A program made the translations under genes and the position numbers. A stretch of 41,295 nt of DNA, taken from assembly GCA_002796135.1 (NCBI GenBank), contig PCWB01000042.1, positions 1 to 41,295 on the forward strand. The letters are read 5' to 3'. The notes below the pieces were generated by a model that was not told where the DNA came from, did not search any database, and saw nothing but the letters and a program-made list of their open reading frames with translations. Position 1 is the stretch's first letter. Each line of letters starts with the position of its first letter. The DNA comes from Candidatus Omnitrophica bacterium CG11_big_fil_rev_8_21_14_0_20_41_12 (GTDB taxonomy: Bacteria > Omnitrophota > Gorgyraeia > Gygaellales > Profunditerraquicolaceae). Positions 14,637 to 23,346 of this stretch are shown piece after piece.

Positions 14637-15373
14637 ATTTTATCTCCTAATAAATTAAGCGCTAAAAATAACTGCGCATTTGAATCTAATTTAAAAATCG
14701 AGCTGCCTGCTGAACTTAGCGCTTCAATCTGCGGGTCAGCCGGTAAATGACCCAGATAATCTAAACCCGTTTCTTTAATTTTTTGATTATCGATATTTTT
14801 ATTAAGTCGATTGACTAAAAGTAGGCTCTTTTTTACTTCGAATTTTAAATCTTTTGCCAGAGCGATAATCCTGCTGGCTGATTTTAAGCCAACGCTAGAA
14901 GCATCCGAGACAACGATAAGCCTGTCTGCAGAACGGGTAGTCCGGCGCGATAGATGCTCTAAACCGGCTTCATTATCAATTATAATATAATCATAATCTT
15001 TAATCAATTTAATCATTACCCCCCGCAAAACATTATTTACGTAGCAATAACAACCCGGGCCCTCGGGTTTGCCCATGGTTAATATATCAAAGCCTTCCTC
15101 TTCCTGAATAGCCGACTGTACTTGATGCTGAATAAAGCGTTCTTTGGGCATGCCGGCCGGAACCTTATCAGAATTAGAGCAAATATCATCAAGGATTTCG
15201 CCAATGTTACCTGCCGGCTCTACCCCGAGCACTTCAGCTAAATTACTGTTTGGGTCCGCGTCAACGGCTAAAATAGACCCCAATTTCTTCTCTTTAATCA
15301 ACCGGATAATTAAAGCGGCAAGCGTAGTCTTTCCCGTGCCCCCTTTTCCGGCCATCGCAATGATATAACCCAT
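14621..15373 (-). CDS. cooC: CooC-type nickel-insertion ATPase
   Basis: A MinD/SIMIBI-class ATPase that delivers nickel to CO dehydrogenase or acetyl-CoA synthase. The deviant Walker A GKGGTGKTT is at residues 9-17, and the metal-binding Cys-x-Cys pair lies at Cys108-Cys110 in PGCYCYVNN, as in CooC. Further support comes from IIDNEAGLEHLSRRT and LLVNRLNK. The length of 250 residues is normal. The gene follows RACo with no gap and overlaps acsD. Naming it cooC rather than acsF rests on family resemblance only; the nickel enzymes it serves are not in the window. Confidence 0.92.
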   Translation of the reverse strand: MGYIIAMAGKGGTGKTTLAALIIRLIKEKKLGSILAVDADPNSNLAEVLGVEPAGNIGEILDDICSNSDKVPAGMPKERFIQHQVQSAIQEEEGFDILTMGKPEGPGCYCYVNNVLRGVMIKLIKDYDYIIIDNEAGLEHLSRRTTRSADRLIVVSDASSVGLKSASRIIALAKDLKFEVKKSLLLVNRLNKNIDNQKIKETGLDYLGHLPADPQIEALSSAGSSIFKLDSNAQLFLALNLLGDKIWKRN

Positions 15374-17011
15374 TTAAAATTTCACCGTTGGAAATTTCGT
15401 CAAATCCGTATGCGGAAAAAATAAAGCCTGGCTATATTCCTCCATATATCCGGATTCAACCGATAATTCAAAATAAGTAATTTTAGAGACAAGGACGCCC
15501 GCCATCTCCGTTGCTTCTTTAGATAAGAGTATCTGGCTGGCTCCGGCCAAAGAACTGTTACCGATAAAAATAAATTTAGTTCGATCAAGATCCGGTAATA
15601 ACCCTATCCTGATTGCTTTTTCAATATCCAGATATGTGCCGAACCCTCCAGCAATATAAAATTTATCAACTTCTGAAAACTCTAATCCTAGGTGTTTTAC
15701 TAAAATCGAAGTTGCTGAATAGATTGCGCCTTTAGAGCGTTTAAGATTCTCAATGTCGGCTTCGTTAATTACAATATCTGCCCCTGCTGCAGTCTCTTCT
15801 TTAAAACAAACTATAAATTCTTTTCCGGTATCTGTTTTGCGTATTCGCTTACCTTCTGCTTTGATTCTGCCGTTTTTATCAATGATCCCGGCATCCAACA
15901 TCTCACTTAAAAGATCAATATAACCTGATCCGCAGATACCCCGCGGTTTTTTATTCTGAATTACAGAGTATTTAACTCTAAAATCTTTTTTGTCGATACG
16001 TATGTTCTGGATTGCTCCGTTAGAGGCGCGCATCCCGCTCGTTACGCCACTGCCTTCAAAAGCCGGCCCGGCAGATGCAGCACAGGCAACTAAAAATTCC
16101 TTATTGCCCAAAACAATCTCTCCGTTTGTCCCAATATCGATTAATATACAAAGCTTTTCATTTTGATATAATCCGCTAGACAAGATTCCGGCGGTAGCAT
16201 CTCCTCCGACATAGCCGGATACTCCCGGAACACAACTCAATAATCCTTTAGGTTTAATATTAATATCTGCTTTGACTGCAGGCAAAATTAGGGGAAAGTT
16301 TGCTTTTGATACATACGGCATCCGGCGGATATGCGCGGGATCCGTATTCAAAAGTAAGTGGATCATCGTTGTGTTCCCCGCACAAACAATACTATTAATA
16401 TTATTAAGAGCAACCTTATGTTCCGTTGCTAAATCGCTGATAATTTGGTTTATTGTACCAGAAATAGAGTCGTGTAATTGTTGCAGGCCACTAGGCTTAG
16501 CCGCATAAACAATACGCGTAATGACATCGCTGCCAAAAGCAGCCTGTTGATTATAAGTAGCTTTTGTGCCTAAGATTTTCTTTGAATCTAAATCAATCAG
16601 CTGGCCTGAAACCGTGGTTGTGCCAATATCAAAACAAACGCCGAAATTTTTTCCTGTTGCTTCGGCAGTCTCAATTGCCAGGCCGCTTAAACGCTCCTCT
16701 AATTCTTCAGGTGTAAGCTTGTCAAAATTAAGGCGTGAACTATCCGAGATTTTTACCTCTAAATCCCCTTGCACATGCGTAAGGCAAGCCAAGTATACGT
16801 TATTTTTACGCTCCTCAGGCGTAATCATTCCATTTGGCTGGCTACTTACCTGTCCTTTAACAATGACCTTACATTTTCCGCAAATTCCGTCGCCGCCGCA
16901 GGCAGCATTAATGTAAATTTGGGCCGATAGCGCCGCTCGAAGAATAGTGGCATCCTTCTCAACGGAAACAGTTATATTATCCGGCAAGAATGTAACTTTG
17001 AATTTGAGCAT
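15374..17011 (-). CDS. Reductive activator of corrinoid protein (RACo, AcsV-like)
   Basis: Restores the inactive Co(II) state of the corrinoid/iron-sulfur protein to Co(I), using ATP and an electron from its own iron-sulfur cluster. An N-terminal ferredoxin domain has Cys38, Cys44, Cys47 and Cys76 (CGGDGICGKC...C), the plant-type [2Fe-2S] set. A C-terminal ASKHA ATPase begins near residue 122 with CFDIGTTTVSGQ and continues with LIDIGTNGEIVLG, GSGYIDLLSEML and FYIAGGFGTYLDIEKA. At 545 residues it is shorter than the roughly 630-residue Carboxydothermus protein, suggesting a reduced linker or middle region. It lies 2 nt after acsC. Confidence 0.93.
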   Translation of the reverse strand: MLKFKVTFLPDNITVSVEKDATILRAALSAQIYINAACGGDGICGKCKVIVKGQVSSQPNGMITPEERKNNVYLACLTHVQGDLEVKISDSSRLNFDKLTPEELEERLSGLAIETAEATGKNFGVCFDIGTTTVSGQLIDLDSKKILGTKATYNQQAAFGSDVITRIVYAAKPSGLQQLHDSISGTINQIISDLATEHKVALNNINSIVCAGNTTMIHLLLNTDPAHIRRMPYVSKANFPLILPAVKADINIKPKGLLSCVPGVSGYVGGDATAGILSSGLYQNEKLCILIDIGTNGEIVLGNKEFLVACAASAGPAFEGSGVTSGMRASNGAIQNIRIDKKDFRVKYSVIQNKKPRGICGSGYIDLLSEMLDAGIIDKNGRIKAEGKRIRKTDTGKEFIVCFKEETAAGADIVINEADIENLKRSKGAIYSATSILVKHLGLEFSEVDKFYIAGGFGTYLDIEKAIRIGLLPDLDRTKFIFIGNSSLAGASQILLSKEATEMAGVLVSKITYFELSVESGYMEEYSQALFFPHTDLTKFPTVKF

Positions 17012-17013
17012 AT

Positions 17014-18345
17014 TTAGTTAAGATTTTTTAAAAATGCAGGGATTCCCGCAGCCTCTTTAGGCCCGACGATTATCTCAAATCCTGATTGTTCTGCCAAATC
17101 GCCGCTGATTACCGCAACATATCCGGGAATAATTAAATTTTTATGGTTTATTGTATTTTTCACGCCATGTTCATCCAGCGATTTAGTAATACATTCAGCG
17201 TTAAATTTCTCCGCAGCCCAGGCAGTCAATACCGACATGCCTTGTGTATCTACGCTCAGGATATAGGAAGGAACTTTGCTGGCCTCAACTTCTCCTAAAA
17301 CAGTGAAATAGCTTAAAGAAAAGTTGGTTGTGATTAAAACCGGAGAGCTTTGATTAACTGATCCTATTGGATAAAGTTTGGATTCAATTTGCAAAGGCTT
17401 TTGAGGATCGGTATAAATATTCTGCCTCAAAGTCAAAATGGAAAGGATTTCCCAGGCTTGAATCCCTTTGATTAAAACAACCGCTGAATATTTAGCAATA
17501 TAAGCAGCTGCCTCCATTGCTTCTTCGTAAGGATCTTCTTTGTCTACGATCGTCAAACACGGATATCCCAATGCCCGGTTTAATTTTCTTAGCGCCTGCC
17601 TGCGTGATTGCGTTAGGTCCCAGATCTTTTCGGTTGCAGATTTAATTCCCGTATCCAAGATTAAATTGCTCACTCCAATGCTACTAAGCTCTTTAGTTAG
17701 TTTAGTCAAACTATCAAAGTCTTCCGCCTTAACAACCAATGGCAGTTGAAATTCTTTAGCAATAGCGCCAATCTGCGTAAAGTTATCCTTAGTCGCACAA
17801 TATAACAGCGGCTTACGTTCCTTGGCGATTTCTGCTGCCTGCTTTAAAGCGTCTAAATCATCGCTCATTAGTATTACCGGCAAGACCGTGCTATTTAAAA
17901 CTAACTTTACTGCTTCCAGATACCTTTTGGCATCTTTATTCTGTTTCAACGACACCAAGTTAACTTCAAGCAATTGTCCAACACGCTCAAATTTTAACTC
18001 ATTAATTTTATCAAGCCTTTCCTTTATCTGCGAATCGCTTAAGGAATCATCGATAATAAAACCGATTCCAGTGGGATTTCGAAACTTTTCTTCATGCCTG
18101 AACATTACCGTTTCATTACCAATTTCAAACTTTAAATTTTCATTGCCTAAAACAACCGGTTTAATCGGCGGCAAAGCTTGAGTTTCTAAAATCATCTTAG
18201 ATTCTGCAGAGATAAAAGGGCACTTTTCAATTGCCACTGCTTTTTTGGCCAGCTGCATGGCAAAAGCAAGGCAAGTAGCCAAGCCGCACTCACGACAATT
18301 TGTTTTTGGTAATAATTTATAGATATCTAATCCGGATAAAGCCAT
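17014..18345 (-). CDS. acsC: Corrinoid/iron-sulfur protein large subunit
   Basis: The cobamide-binding large subunit of the CFeSP. The N-terminal [4Fe-4S] domain has Cys17, Cys20, Cys25 and Cys42 (C-x2-C-x4-C-x16-C), exactly the pattern expected. A TIM-barrel domain follows, and the C-terminal B12-binding domain includes SVDTQGMSVLTAWAAEK and a final GPKEAAGIPAFLK, which is typical. The length of 443 residues is normal. It lies 2 nt after larB. Confidence 0.96.
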   Translation of the reverse strand: MALSGLDIYKLLPKTNCRECGLATCLAFAMQLAKKAVAIEKCPFISAESKMILETQALPPIKPVVLGNENLKFEIGNETVMFRHEEKFRNPTGIGFIIDDSLSDSQIKERLDKINELKFERVGQLLEVNLVSLKQNKDAKRYLEAVKLVLNSTVLPVILMSDDLDALKQAAEIAKERKPLLYCATKDNFTQIGAIAKEFQLPLVVKAEDFDSLTKLTKELSSIGVSNLILDTGIKSATEKIWDLTQSRRQALRKLNRALGYPCLTIVDKEDPYEEAMEAAAYIAKYSAVVLIKGIQAWEILSILTLRQNIYTDPQKPLQIESKLYPIGSVNQSSPVLITTNFSLSYFTVLGEVEASKVPSYILSVDTQGMSVLTAWAAEKFNAECITKSLDEHGVKNTINHKNLIIPGYVAVISGDLAEQSGFEIIVGPKEAAGIPAFLKNLN

Positions 18346-18347
18346 AG

Positions 18348-19019
18348 TTATCCCCTGTTAATTAAGCTTGCAAAATACCCTGCTCCAAACCCATTATCAA
18401 TATTTACCACCGTTACTCCTGGCGAGCATCCGTTCAACATAGTTAAAAGCGCAGCTAATCCGGAAAAACTGGAACCATATCCGCAGCTAGTCGGCACCGC
18501 CACAATCGGAGCCTTAACTAATCCGCTGACTAAGCTGGGCAAGGCCCCTTCCATGCCCGCCACCACAATAATAACTTGCGCCGCCTTCAATTTCTCAATA
18601 TTACTCATCAGCCGGTGTACGCCTGCTACCCCGACATCATATAATCTTTCAACGCGGTTACCCATAACCTGCAGAGTAAGTACCGCTTCTTCAGCGATCG
18701 GTATATCGCTTGTGCCGGCAGAAACTACTAAAACTGTGCCTTTTGAAAGTTTTTTAGGTTTTGCTAAGAGATAACCGATTTTTGCAAGGGGATTATATTT
18801 TAAAGCAGGGATTGTTTTCTTTAAAAAAGAAAATGTTACTTTATCCAGTTTGGTTAACAACAGGTCTTCTCTGGCTTTAATTAATTTTTTAACGATTTCT
18901 CTTAAATGCTGACGGCCTTTCCCCGGACAAAAAATAACCTCGGCAAATCCCTTGCGCTTTTTTCTATCGATGTCAACTTTAGCAAATCCCAGATCATAAA
19001 AACCTTTCTTGACAGACAT
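18348..19019 (-). CDS. larB: LarB, nickel-pincer cofactor biosynthesis carboxylase
   Basis: LarB carboxylates and hydrolyses nicotinic acid adenine dinucleotide in the first step of the nickel-pincer nucleotide cofactor of lactate racemase and relatives. The protein shows the PurE-like core: VVSAGTSDIPIAEEA, YDVGVAGVHRL, VVAGMEGALPSLVSGLV, VPTSCGYGSSFSGLAALL and VVNIDNGFGAGY. The length of 223 residues is normal. LarC, LarE and LarA are not in the window. The gene is 2 nt upstream of acsC, in an operon of nickel- and cobalt-dependent C1 metabolism. Whether it serves a lactate racemase-like enzyme elsewhere or another nickel process is open. Confidence 0.9.
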   Translation of the reverse strand: MSVKKGFYDLGFAKVDIDRKKRKGFAEVIFCPGKGRQHLREIVKKLIKAREDLLLTKLDKVTFSFLKKTIPALKYNPLAKIGYLLAKPKKLSKGTVLVVSAGTSDIPIAEEAVLTLQVMGNRVERLYDVGVAGVHRLMSNIEKLKAAQVIIVVAGMEGALPSLVSGLVKAPIVAVPTSCGYGSSFSGLAALLTMLNGCSPGVTVVNIDNGFGAGYFASLINRG

Positions 19020-19023
19020 TTAA

Positions 19024-19335
19024 TTATAAACCTCGATAGACAAGATATACCAAAAGAACAATAAGGATTGTAGAAAAAATATAAAAATCATTGAAATAAA
19101 GAAAATCCTTAAATCTGCTTTTTACTCCAACCGGTTCATCTTTGATAGTTTCAGGATGAAGATGGTGGCGTGCTTTAAAATACTGATCAACCTGTTCTTT
19201 TTTAAATCTTAGATACAAGCCGCCGATCTTATATCCGGGAATCGTTCCATTTTCCGCAAGATCCAGAACATCTTTTTCGGAAACACCCAAAATAACCGAA
19301 ACTTCCCTGACAGTAAGTAATTTTTCTTCGCTCAT
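19024..19335 (-). CDS. Excisionase-type HTH protein with C-terminal membrane anchor
   Basis: A 103-residue protein. Residues 5-55 form an excisionase/MerR-like helix-turn-helix (LLTVREVSVILGVSEKDVLDL, then GYKIGGLYLRFKKEQVDQYF), which often binds DNA. Residues about 82-101 (FYIFSTILIVLLVYLVY) form one membrane helix, so the DNA-binding-type domain is tethered to the inner membrane. A short charged linker joins them. It lies between a bactofilin that ends in a similar HTH-like segment and larB. Its function is not known to me. It could be a membrane-bound regulator, or the fold may act in protein-protein contact. Confidence 0.7.
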   Translation of the reverse strand: MSEEKLLTVREVSVILGVSEKDVLDLAENGTIPGYKIGGLYLRFKKEQVDQYFKARHHLHPETIKDEPVGVKSRFKDFLYFNDFYIFSTILIVLLVYLVYRGL

Positions 19336-19342
19336 AGTTTAA

Positions 19343-19846
19343 TTATTTCCCGATTTTTCCAGATGCAACCCAGTTATCTATTGCTTTACGTTCAAATTTC
19401 CAGGCATTATCTTCTTTGCTCCCCGGCACCTTACCTGAATTAGCCCATTCCATAATCGAGCTTAATTCAACTTCCAGATATTTTGCCAGCTGTTCAGGAT
19501 TAAGAAAATCATGCAGCATTGTACAGTGTCCTTCAAAAACAGCGCCTTCGGCAACATTAAGCCTTGCCGGATAGAGATAACCTTCAACTATCGCCTGCGG
19601 CAGTAAAGTAAGGCGCTCACGGGCGGTAATTTTCCCCTTAACTTTTCCACCAATAATAATATTATCTCCGACAATGTCCGCGTTGATTACAGCAGTGGAG
19701 CCGATAGTAAGATTTCCGCGGGTATCCAGGTTGCCTTCAAATTTCCCGTTAATCCGCAAATTAACCGGATCTTTAAAACTTAAACTCCCCTGCATTGCGG
19801 CATCAACATCAAGAATCTTTTCATCCACTTTATTCTTAAACGCCAT
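19343..19846 (-). CDS. Bactofilin with C-terminal excisionase-like domain
   Basis: Bactofilins are self-assembling beta-helix cytoskeletal proteins used in cell shape and envelope organisation. The right-handed beta-helix repeats cover about residues 15-110 of the corrected protein (GSLSFKDPVNLRINGKFEGN, VGDNIIIGGKVKGKI, EGYLYPARLNVAEGAVFEG). After it, residues about 112-167 (LNPEQLAKYLEVELSSIMEW, then WKFERKAIDNWVASG) look like an excisionase-type HTH, which is unusual for a bactofilin. The track start adds 18 codons. The ATG at 19846 is chosen because AAGGAGG stands just before it and it starts MAFKNK. It overlaps the end of mgtC by 11 nt. Confidence 0.85.
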   Translation of the reverse strand: MAFKNKVDEKILDVDAAMQGSLSFKDPVNLRINGKFEGNLDTRGNLTIGSTAVINADIVGDNIIIGGKVKGKITARERLTLLPQAIVEGYLYPARLNVAEGAVFEGHCTMLHDFLNPEQLAKYLEVELSSIMEWANSGKVPGSKEDNAWKFERKAIDNWVASGKIGK

Positions 19847-20282
19847 GTTTCCCTCCTTTTGCAAGTGATCCTTCTGCGAAACGTAAAAAATGTAGAACAA
19901 TTAAAACCAGAACCGTAGTGTATACGGCTACCTTATTAAAACCGATTCCGACAGCTAATCCGATCCCGGCAACAACCCATAAACTGGCAGCGGTAGTCAA
20001 CCCTCTAACTCTCTCAGGCTCACGGATAATCGTACCGGCGCCAAGAAAACCGATACCGGTAATTACTCCGGCAGCAATTCTGGCCGGATCCAAAGAAACC
20101 CTATCTTTATATATATCAAAAACATATAAAGATGTCAACATGATAAGACAAGATCCCAGGGCGACTAATATGTGCGTACGTAAGCCGGCATCCCTGCGAT
20201 GAACCTGGCGCTCAAGGCCGATTAAACCGCTGAGAAATAAAGTTAATAATAGGCGTACAATCATTTCAAAATCTGTTGGCAT
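19836..20282 (-). CDS. MgtC/SapB family membrane protein
   Basis: A 148-residue inner-membrane protein with about four helices. The family pattern is plain: LSGLIGLERQVHRRDAGLRTHILVALGSCL, then ITGIGFLGAGTIIRE and VRGLTTAASLWVVAGIGLAVG. Relatives affect magnesium homeostasis and F-ATPase activity, but most members have no proven role. A strong Shine-Dalgarno sequence GGAGGAG precedes the ATG. It lies 12 nt after tsaD, and its end carries the ribosome binding site of the bactofilin. No magnesium-transporter neighbour is present. Confidence 0.92.
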   Translation of the reverse strand: MPTDFEMIVRLLLTLFLSGLIGLERQVHRRDAGLRTHILVALGSCLIMLTSLYVFDIYKDRVSLDPARIAAGVITGIGFLGAGTIIREPERVRGLTTAASLWVVAGIGLAVGIGFNKVAVYTTVLVLIVLHFLRFAEGSLAKGGKHGV

Positions 20283-20294
20283 ATGAGCTCCTCC

Positions 20295-21278
20295 TTAGTT
20301 AAATTCAAGATTTAAATTAAGATTGCTTCTTGCTCCTTGTTTATAAAGATAGCCTGCCAGCCCGGCAACCATCGCCGCATTATCCATACATAACTTAATC
20401 TCGGGGAAGAAGCATTTAATTCCGTTAATTTTTGCGCTCTCGCTAAATCGTTGGCGCAAAGCAGTATTTGCGATTACCCCACCTCCGAGTAAAAGATTCT
20501 TAACACGATAACGCTTGCAAGCAGGTAAAGATTTTTTTACCAACGCCCTAATTACGCTCTCTTGAAAAGAGGCGGCTAAATCCGCTTTTAATTTAATCGT
20601 GAGTTTATTGTCCTTTAAATAATATAAAACAGCTGTTTTTATACCGCTAAAACTAAAACCAAATTCATCAGTAGTTCCGCAGCAGGCAAACTTTATTTTG
20701 TGTTTATCTGCTCCTTTGGCAAATTTTTCAATCAACGGGCCTCCGGGGTAACCCATATTCATAAGCTTGGCCACTTTATCAAATGCCTCTCCACAGGCAT
20801 CATCTTGTGTTTGGCCCAGAATTTTAATTTTAGAAAAATCTTTTATATAAAAAAGAGTAGTATGGCCTCCGGAAACAACTAAAGCCACGCAAGGCAGTTT
20901 AATATTTGTATGACAAAGCAGATTGGCATAAATATGGCTGTGAATATGGTTGATACCCAGCAGCGGTTTATCTAAACTTAATGCCAGCGCTTTGGCAAAT
21001 GATACCCCCACCAATAATGATCCCGGTAATCCCGGCCCGTTGGTTACTGAAACTAAATCGATCTGTGCAAGTTTTATCCGGGCTATTTTTATGGCCTGAG
21101 AAAAAACACCGGTTATACTTTCTAATTGCAGGCGCGAAGCGATTTCCGGGATCACTCCACCGTGCTTGCTATGCAGCTTCAGGCTGCTGGCAACCACGCA
21201 AGACAAAATCTTTCTGCCATCTTTAACTACAGCAACAGAAGTCTCATCGCAAGAGCTCTCAATGCCTAGGACAATCAT
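20295..21278 (-). CDS. tsaD: tRNA N6-adenosine threonylcarbamoyltransferase
   Basis: Transfers threonylcarbamoyl to A37 of tRNAs that read ANN codons, together with TsaB and TsaE. The ASKHA fold is seen in VLGIESSCDETSVAVV at the start, NGPGLPGSLLVGVSFAKALA, the metal-binding His111-x3-His115 in INHIHSHIYANL, SGGHTTL, GEAFDKVAKLMNMGYPGGP, and LGGGVIANTALR near the end. The length of 327 residues is normal. The start overlaps the stop of the upstream deacetylase-like gene by 4 nt. Confidence 0.97.
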   Translation of the reverse strand: MIVLGIESSCDETSVAVVKDGRKILSCVVASSLKLHSKHGGVIPEIASRLQLESITGVFSQAIKIARIKLAQIDLVSVTNGPGLPGSLLVGVSFAKALALSLDKPLLGINHIHSHIYANLLCHTNIKLPCVALVVSGGHTTLFYIKDFSKIKILGQTQDDACGEAFDKVAKLMNMGYPGGPLIEKFAKGADKHKIKFACCGTTDEFGFSFSGIKTAVLYYLKDNKLTIKLKADLAASFQESVIRALVKKSLPACKRYRVKNLLLGGGVIANTALRQRFSESAKINGIKCFFPEIKLCMDNAAMVAGLAGYLYKQGARSNLNLNLEFN

Positions 21279-22066
21279 TTAACCAGCTCCGAAACAAAGA
21301 CAAATTTATAACCTTCGCTTTCTAACTGCGGAAGCATTTCTTTTAATACCGTCAGGGTATTCTTACGGTCATGGCCGATAGCAATCGCGCTTCCTCGCAT
21401 GGCGGCTAAATTTTTCACTTTCTTCAGCTGCTCCTTAATATATACCAGATCATTCTGGTTATCCAGAAATATATCCCGTTTAGCAAATTTTATATTTATT
21501 TTGCCGGCAATTTGGCGGCAGATTGATTTTGCAGTTACAAAGCTATCTAAAAAATATAGCTTATGTTTTTTTGCTTCGGACATAATCACCGAGCTTATCT
21601 GGCTGTCTTCAGTAATGCGCGACCCCATGTGGTTATTTATTCCTTTGGCGAAAATAACTGCGTTCAAATCAGCATTTAAAATATTGCGGATCTGCTCCTC
21701 ATTCATGCCTGAGGTAATCGTATTTTTTTCTAAATTAATTTTTTCCTTGGGCTCCATCGGCAGGTGCAGGATTATCTCAAAACCGAGCTTATTTAATTGC
21801 CGGGCAACAGCCTTTGAATTTTTTAAGTTCGGTAAGATCGCACATGTCAGAGGCACCTTAATTTCTTTTATAATTGCCAGATTATTTAAACTATATCCCC
21901 AATCATCAATGACAATGGCAATCCTGCCCTTTACCACCGGGATTCTCTTTTTTTCAGGCGCTCGTTTATGAACCGGGGTTAAAATAAGCGCAACAAATAA
22001 AAGTAAAACTAAGATTGAAAAAATAACAATTAAAGGTTTATTTTTTGTTAAATCCCGGATTTTCAT
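21275..22066 (-). CDS. Divergent polysaccharide deacetylase (YibQ family)
   Basis: A 263-residue protein with one N-terminal membrane helix (about residues 11-29), so the catalytic-like domain faces the periplasm. The divergent polysaccharide deacetylase fold is recognised from IAIVIDDWGYSLNN, VPLTCAILPNLKNS, EIILHLPMEPKE, NNHMGSRITED and FLDSFVTAKS. These keep the paired Asp and the HxP and NHxGS elements. The enzyme's substrate is unproven in this family, although peptidoglycan or exopolysaccharide is usually assumed. It sits 8 nt after the ctp protease gene, a common pairing in diderm bacteria (envC-ctp-yibQ). Confidence 0.9.
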   Translation of the reverse strand: MKIRDLTKNKPLIVIFSILVLLLFVALILTPVHKRAPEKKRIPVVKGRIAIVIDDWGYSLNNLAIIKEIKVPLTCAILPNLKNSKAVARQLNKLGFEIILHLPMEPKEKINLEKNTITSGMNEEQIRNILNADLNAVIFAKGINNHMGSRITEDSQISSVIMSEAKKHKLYFLDSFVTAKSICRQIAGKINIKFAKRDIFLDNQNDLVYIKEQLKKVKNLAAMRGSAIAIGHDRKNTLTVLKEMLPQLESEGYKFVFVSELVK

Positions 22067-22074
22067 AAAATTCT

Positions 22075-23346
22075 TTAACCTGGATGCTTATAGATAACTA
22101 TGGCTTTTAAAGCATCCAGCGCACGCATCAGCTGCGCATCCTCTTTATAGTTAAAATCATTTTCCGCAGGCTTGTTTACAGGTGGGTTATTTTCAAGCTT
22201 ATCAAATATCTCCTCGGCGCTTTTTTCTTTTTCCTCAACTTTAGCTACGTTCTTTTTATTTTCCTCAACCACAATATCCGGGGTAACCCCTTTACCGTGG
22301 ATGATCTTGCCGGAAGGAGTATAATAACGGCTGGTAGTCAACCGCAGCGCTGAGCCATCACCTAAAGGAATAACCGTTTGCACAGAGCCTTTTCCAAAAG
22401 ATTTAGTTCCGATGAGTATGGCGCGTTTATAGTCCTGAAGCGCTCCGGCAACGATTTCGCTTCCGGAAGCCGAACCCTCATTGATTAAAATTACCAACGG
22501 CAACTCTAAAATCCCGCCTCTAGCATCAGAAAGAAACTCAAGGTCCTCCTCTTTATGCCTGCCTTTAGTATAAGCGATCATTTTATTAGGCTGAACAAAC
22601 TTCCCGGCGATCTTAACCGCAGCATCCAATAGCCCTCCGGGATTATTACGTAAATCTATAATTAAAGCGCTTAAGCCCTGCTTAGACAAGCCGGATAAGG
22701 CACGGTTAAACTCCTGCAGAGTTTTTTCGCGAAATTCAGTAATGCGGATATAGCCGATTTTGTCTTCTAAAATACGCGCCTGTTTTATAGAGTTAATTTT
22801 TATAATATCCCGGGTAATTTTAAAATCTAAAAGTTTATTTTCAGATTCCCTGAATATCACAAGCTCAACCTTCTCGCCGGTTTTACCGCGCATCTTTTTA
22901 ACTGCATCAGACAAGGTGATCTCACGGGTTAAGACTCCGCCAATTTTCACAATCCGATCGCCGGCTTTTATTCCTGCCTTCCAAGCCGGGGTATCATCAA
23001 TAGGAGTAATTATCGTCAGCAGTCCGTCTTTAATCGTAATTTCAATACCTAAACCCCCGAACTTTCCTTCGGTATCTACCTTTAATTCGCTATAAGTATC
23101 CGGATCCATAAATTGGCTATGCGGGTCAAGCGAAGCCAGCATTCCTTTTAAAGATCCGTAAATTAAATCTTTAGGTTTTGTTTCTTCAACATACTCTTTT
23201 TGGATAATTGCCATTGTATCTGAAAACAACTCGACCTGCTTATACAGCTGGTCATTATTTTTCTCTTTATTGTCAGAAAAACTCAAACTAGTACCGATAA
23301 ACAATAGAGCTATGATCAAACAACCGGCCAATATATTTTTCCGCAT
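22075..23346 (-). CDS. ctp: C-terminal processing peptidase (S41, CtpA-like)
   Basis: A periplasmic serine protease, 423 residues. The signal peptide is about residues 1-24. A PDZ domain follows at roughly 85-170 (GGLGIEITIKDGLL, AGIKAGDRIVKI). The catalytic region has DLRNNPGGLL, then the Ser in EGSASGSE (about 292-296) and the Lys in SFGKGSVQ (Lys319), the expected Ser-Lys dyad. The end ITPSGKIIHGKGVTPDI-like segment (YTPSGKIIHGKGVTPDI) is characteristic. It overlaps the gatB stop by one base (TGATG). It probably trims envelope proteins or regulates peptidoglycan hydrolases. Confidence 0.95.
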   Translation of the reverse strand: MRKNILAGCLIIALLFIGTSLSFSDNKEKNNDQLYKQVELFSDTMAIIQKEYVEETKPKDLIYGSLKGMLASLDPHSQFMDPDTYSELKVDTEGKFGGLGIEITIKDGLLTIITPIDDTPAWKAGIKAGDRIVKIGGVLTREITLSDAVKKMRGKTGEKVELVIFRESENKLLDFKITRDIIKINSIKQARILEDKIGYIRITEFREKTLQEFNRALSGLSKQGLSALIIDLRNNPGGLLDAAVKIAGKFVQPNKMIAYTKGRHKEEDLEFLSDARGGILELPLVILINEGSASGSEIVAGALQDYKRAILIGTKSFGKGSVQTVIPLGDGSALRLTTSRYYTPSGKIIHGKGVTPDIVVEENKKNVAKVEEKEKSAEEIFDKLENNPPVNKPAENDFNYKEDAQLMRALDALKAIVIYKHPG

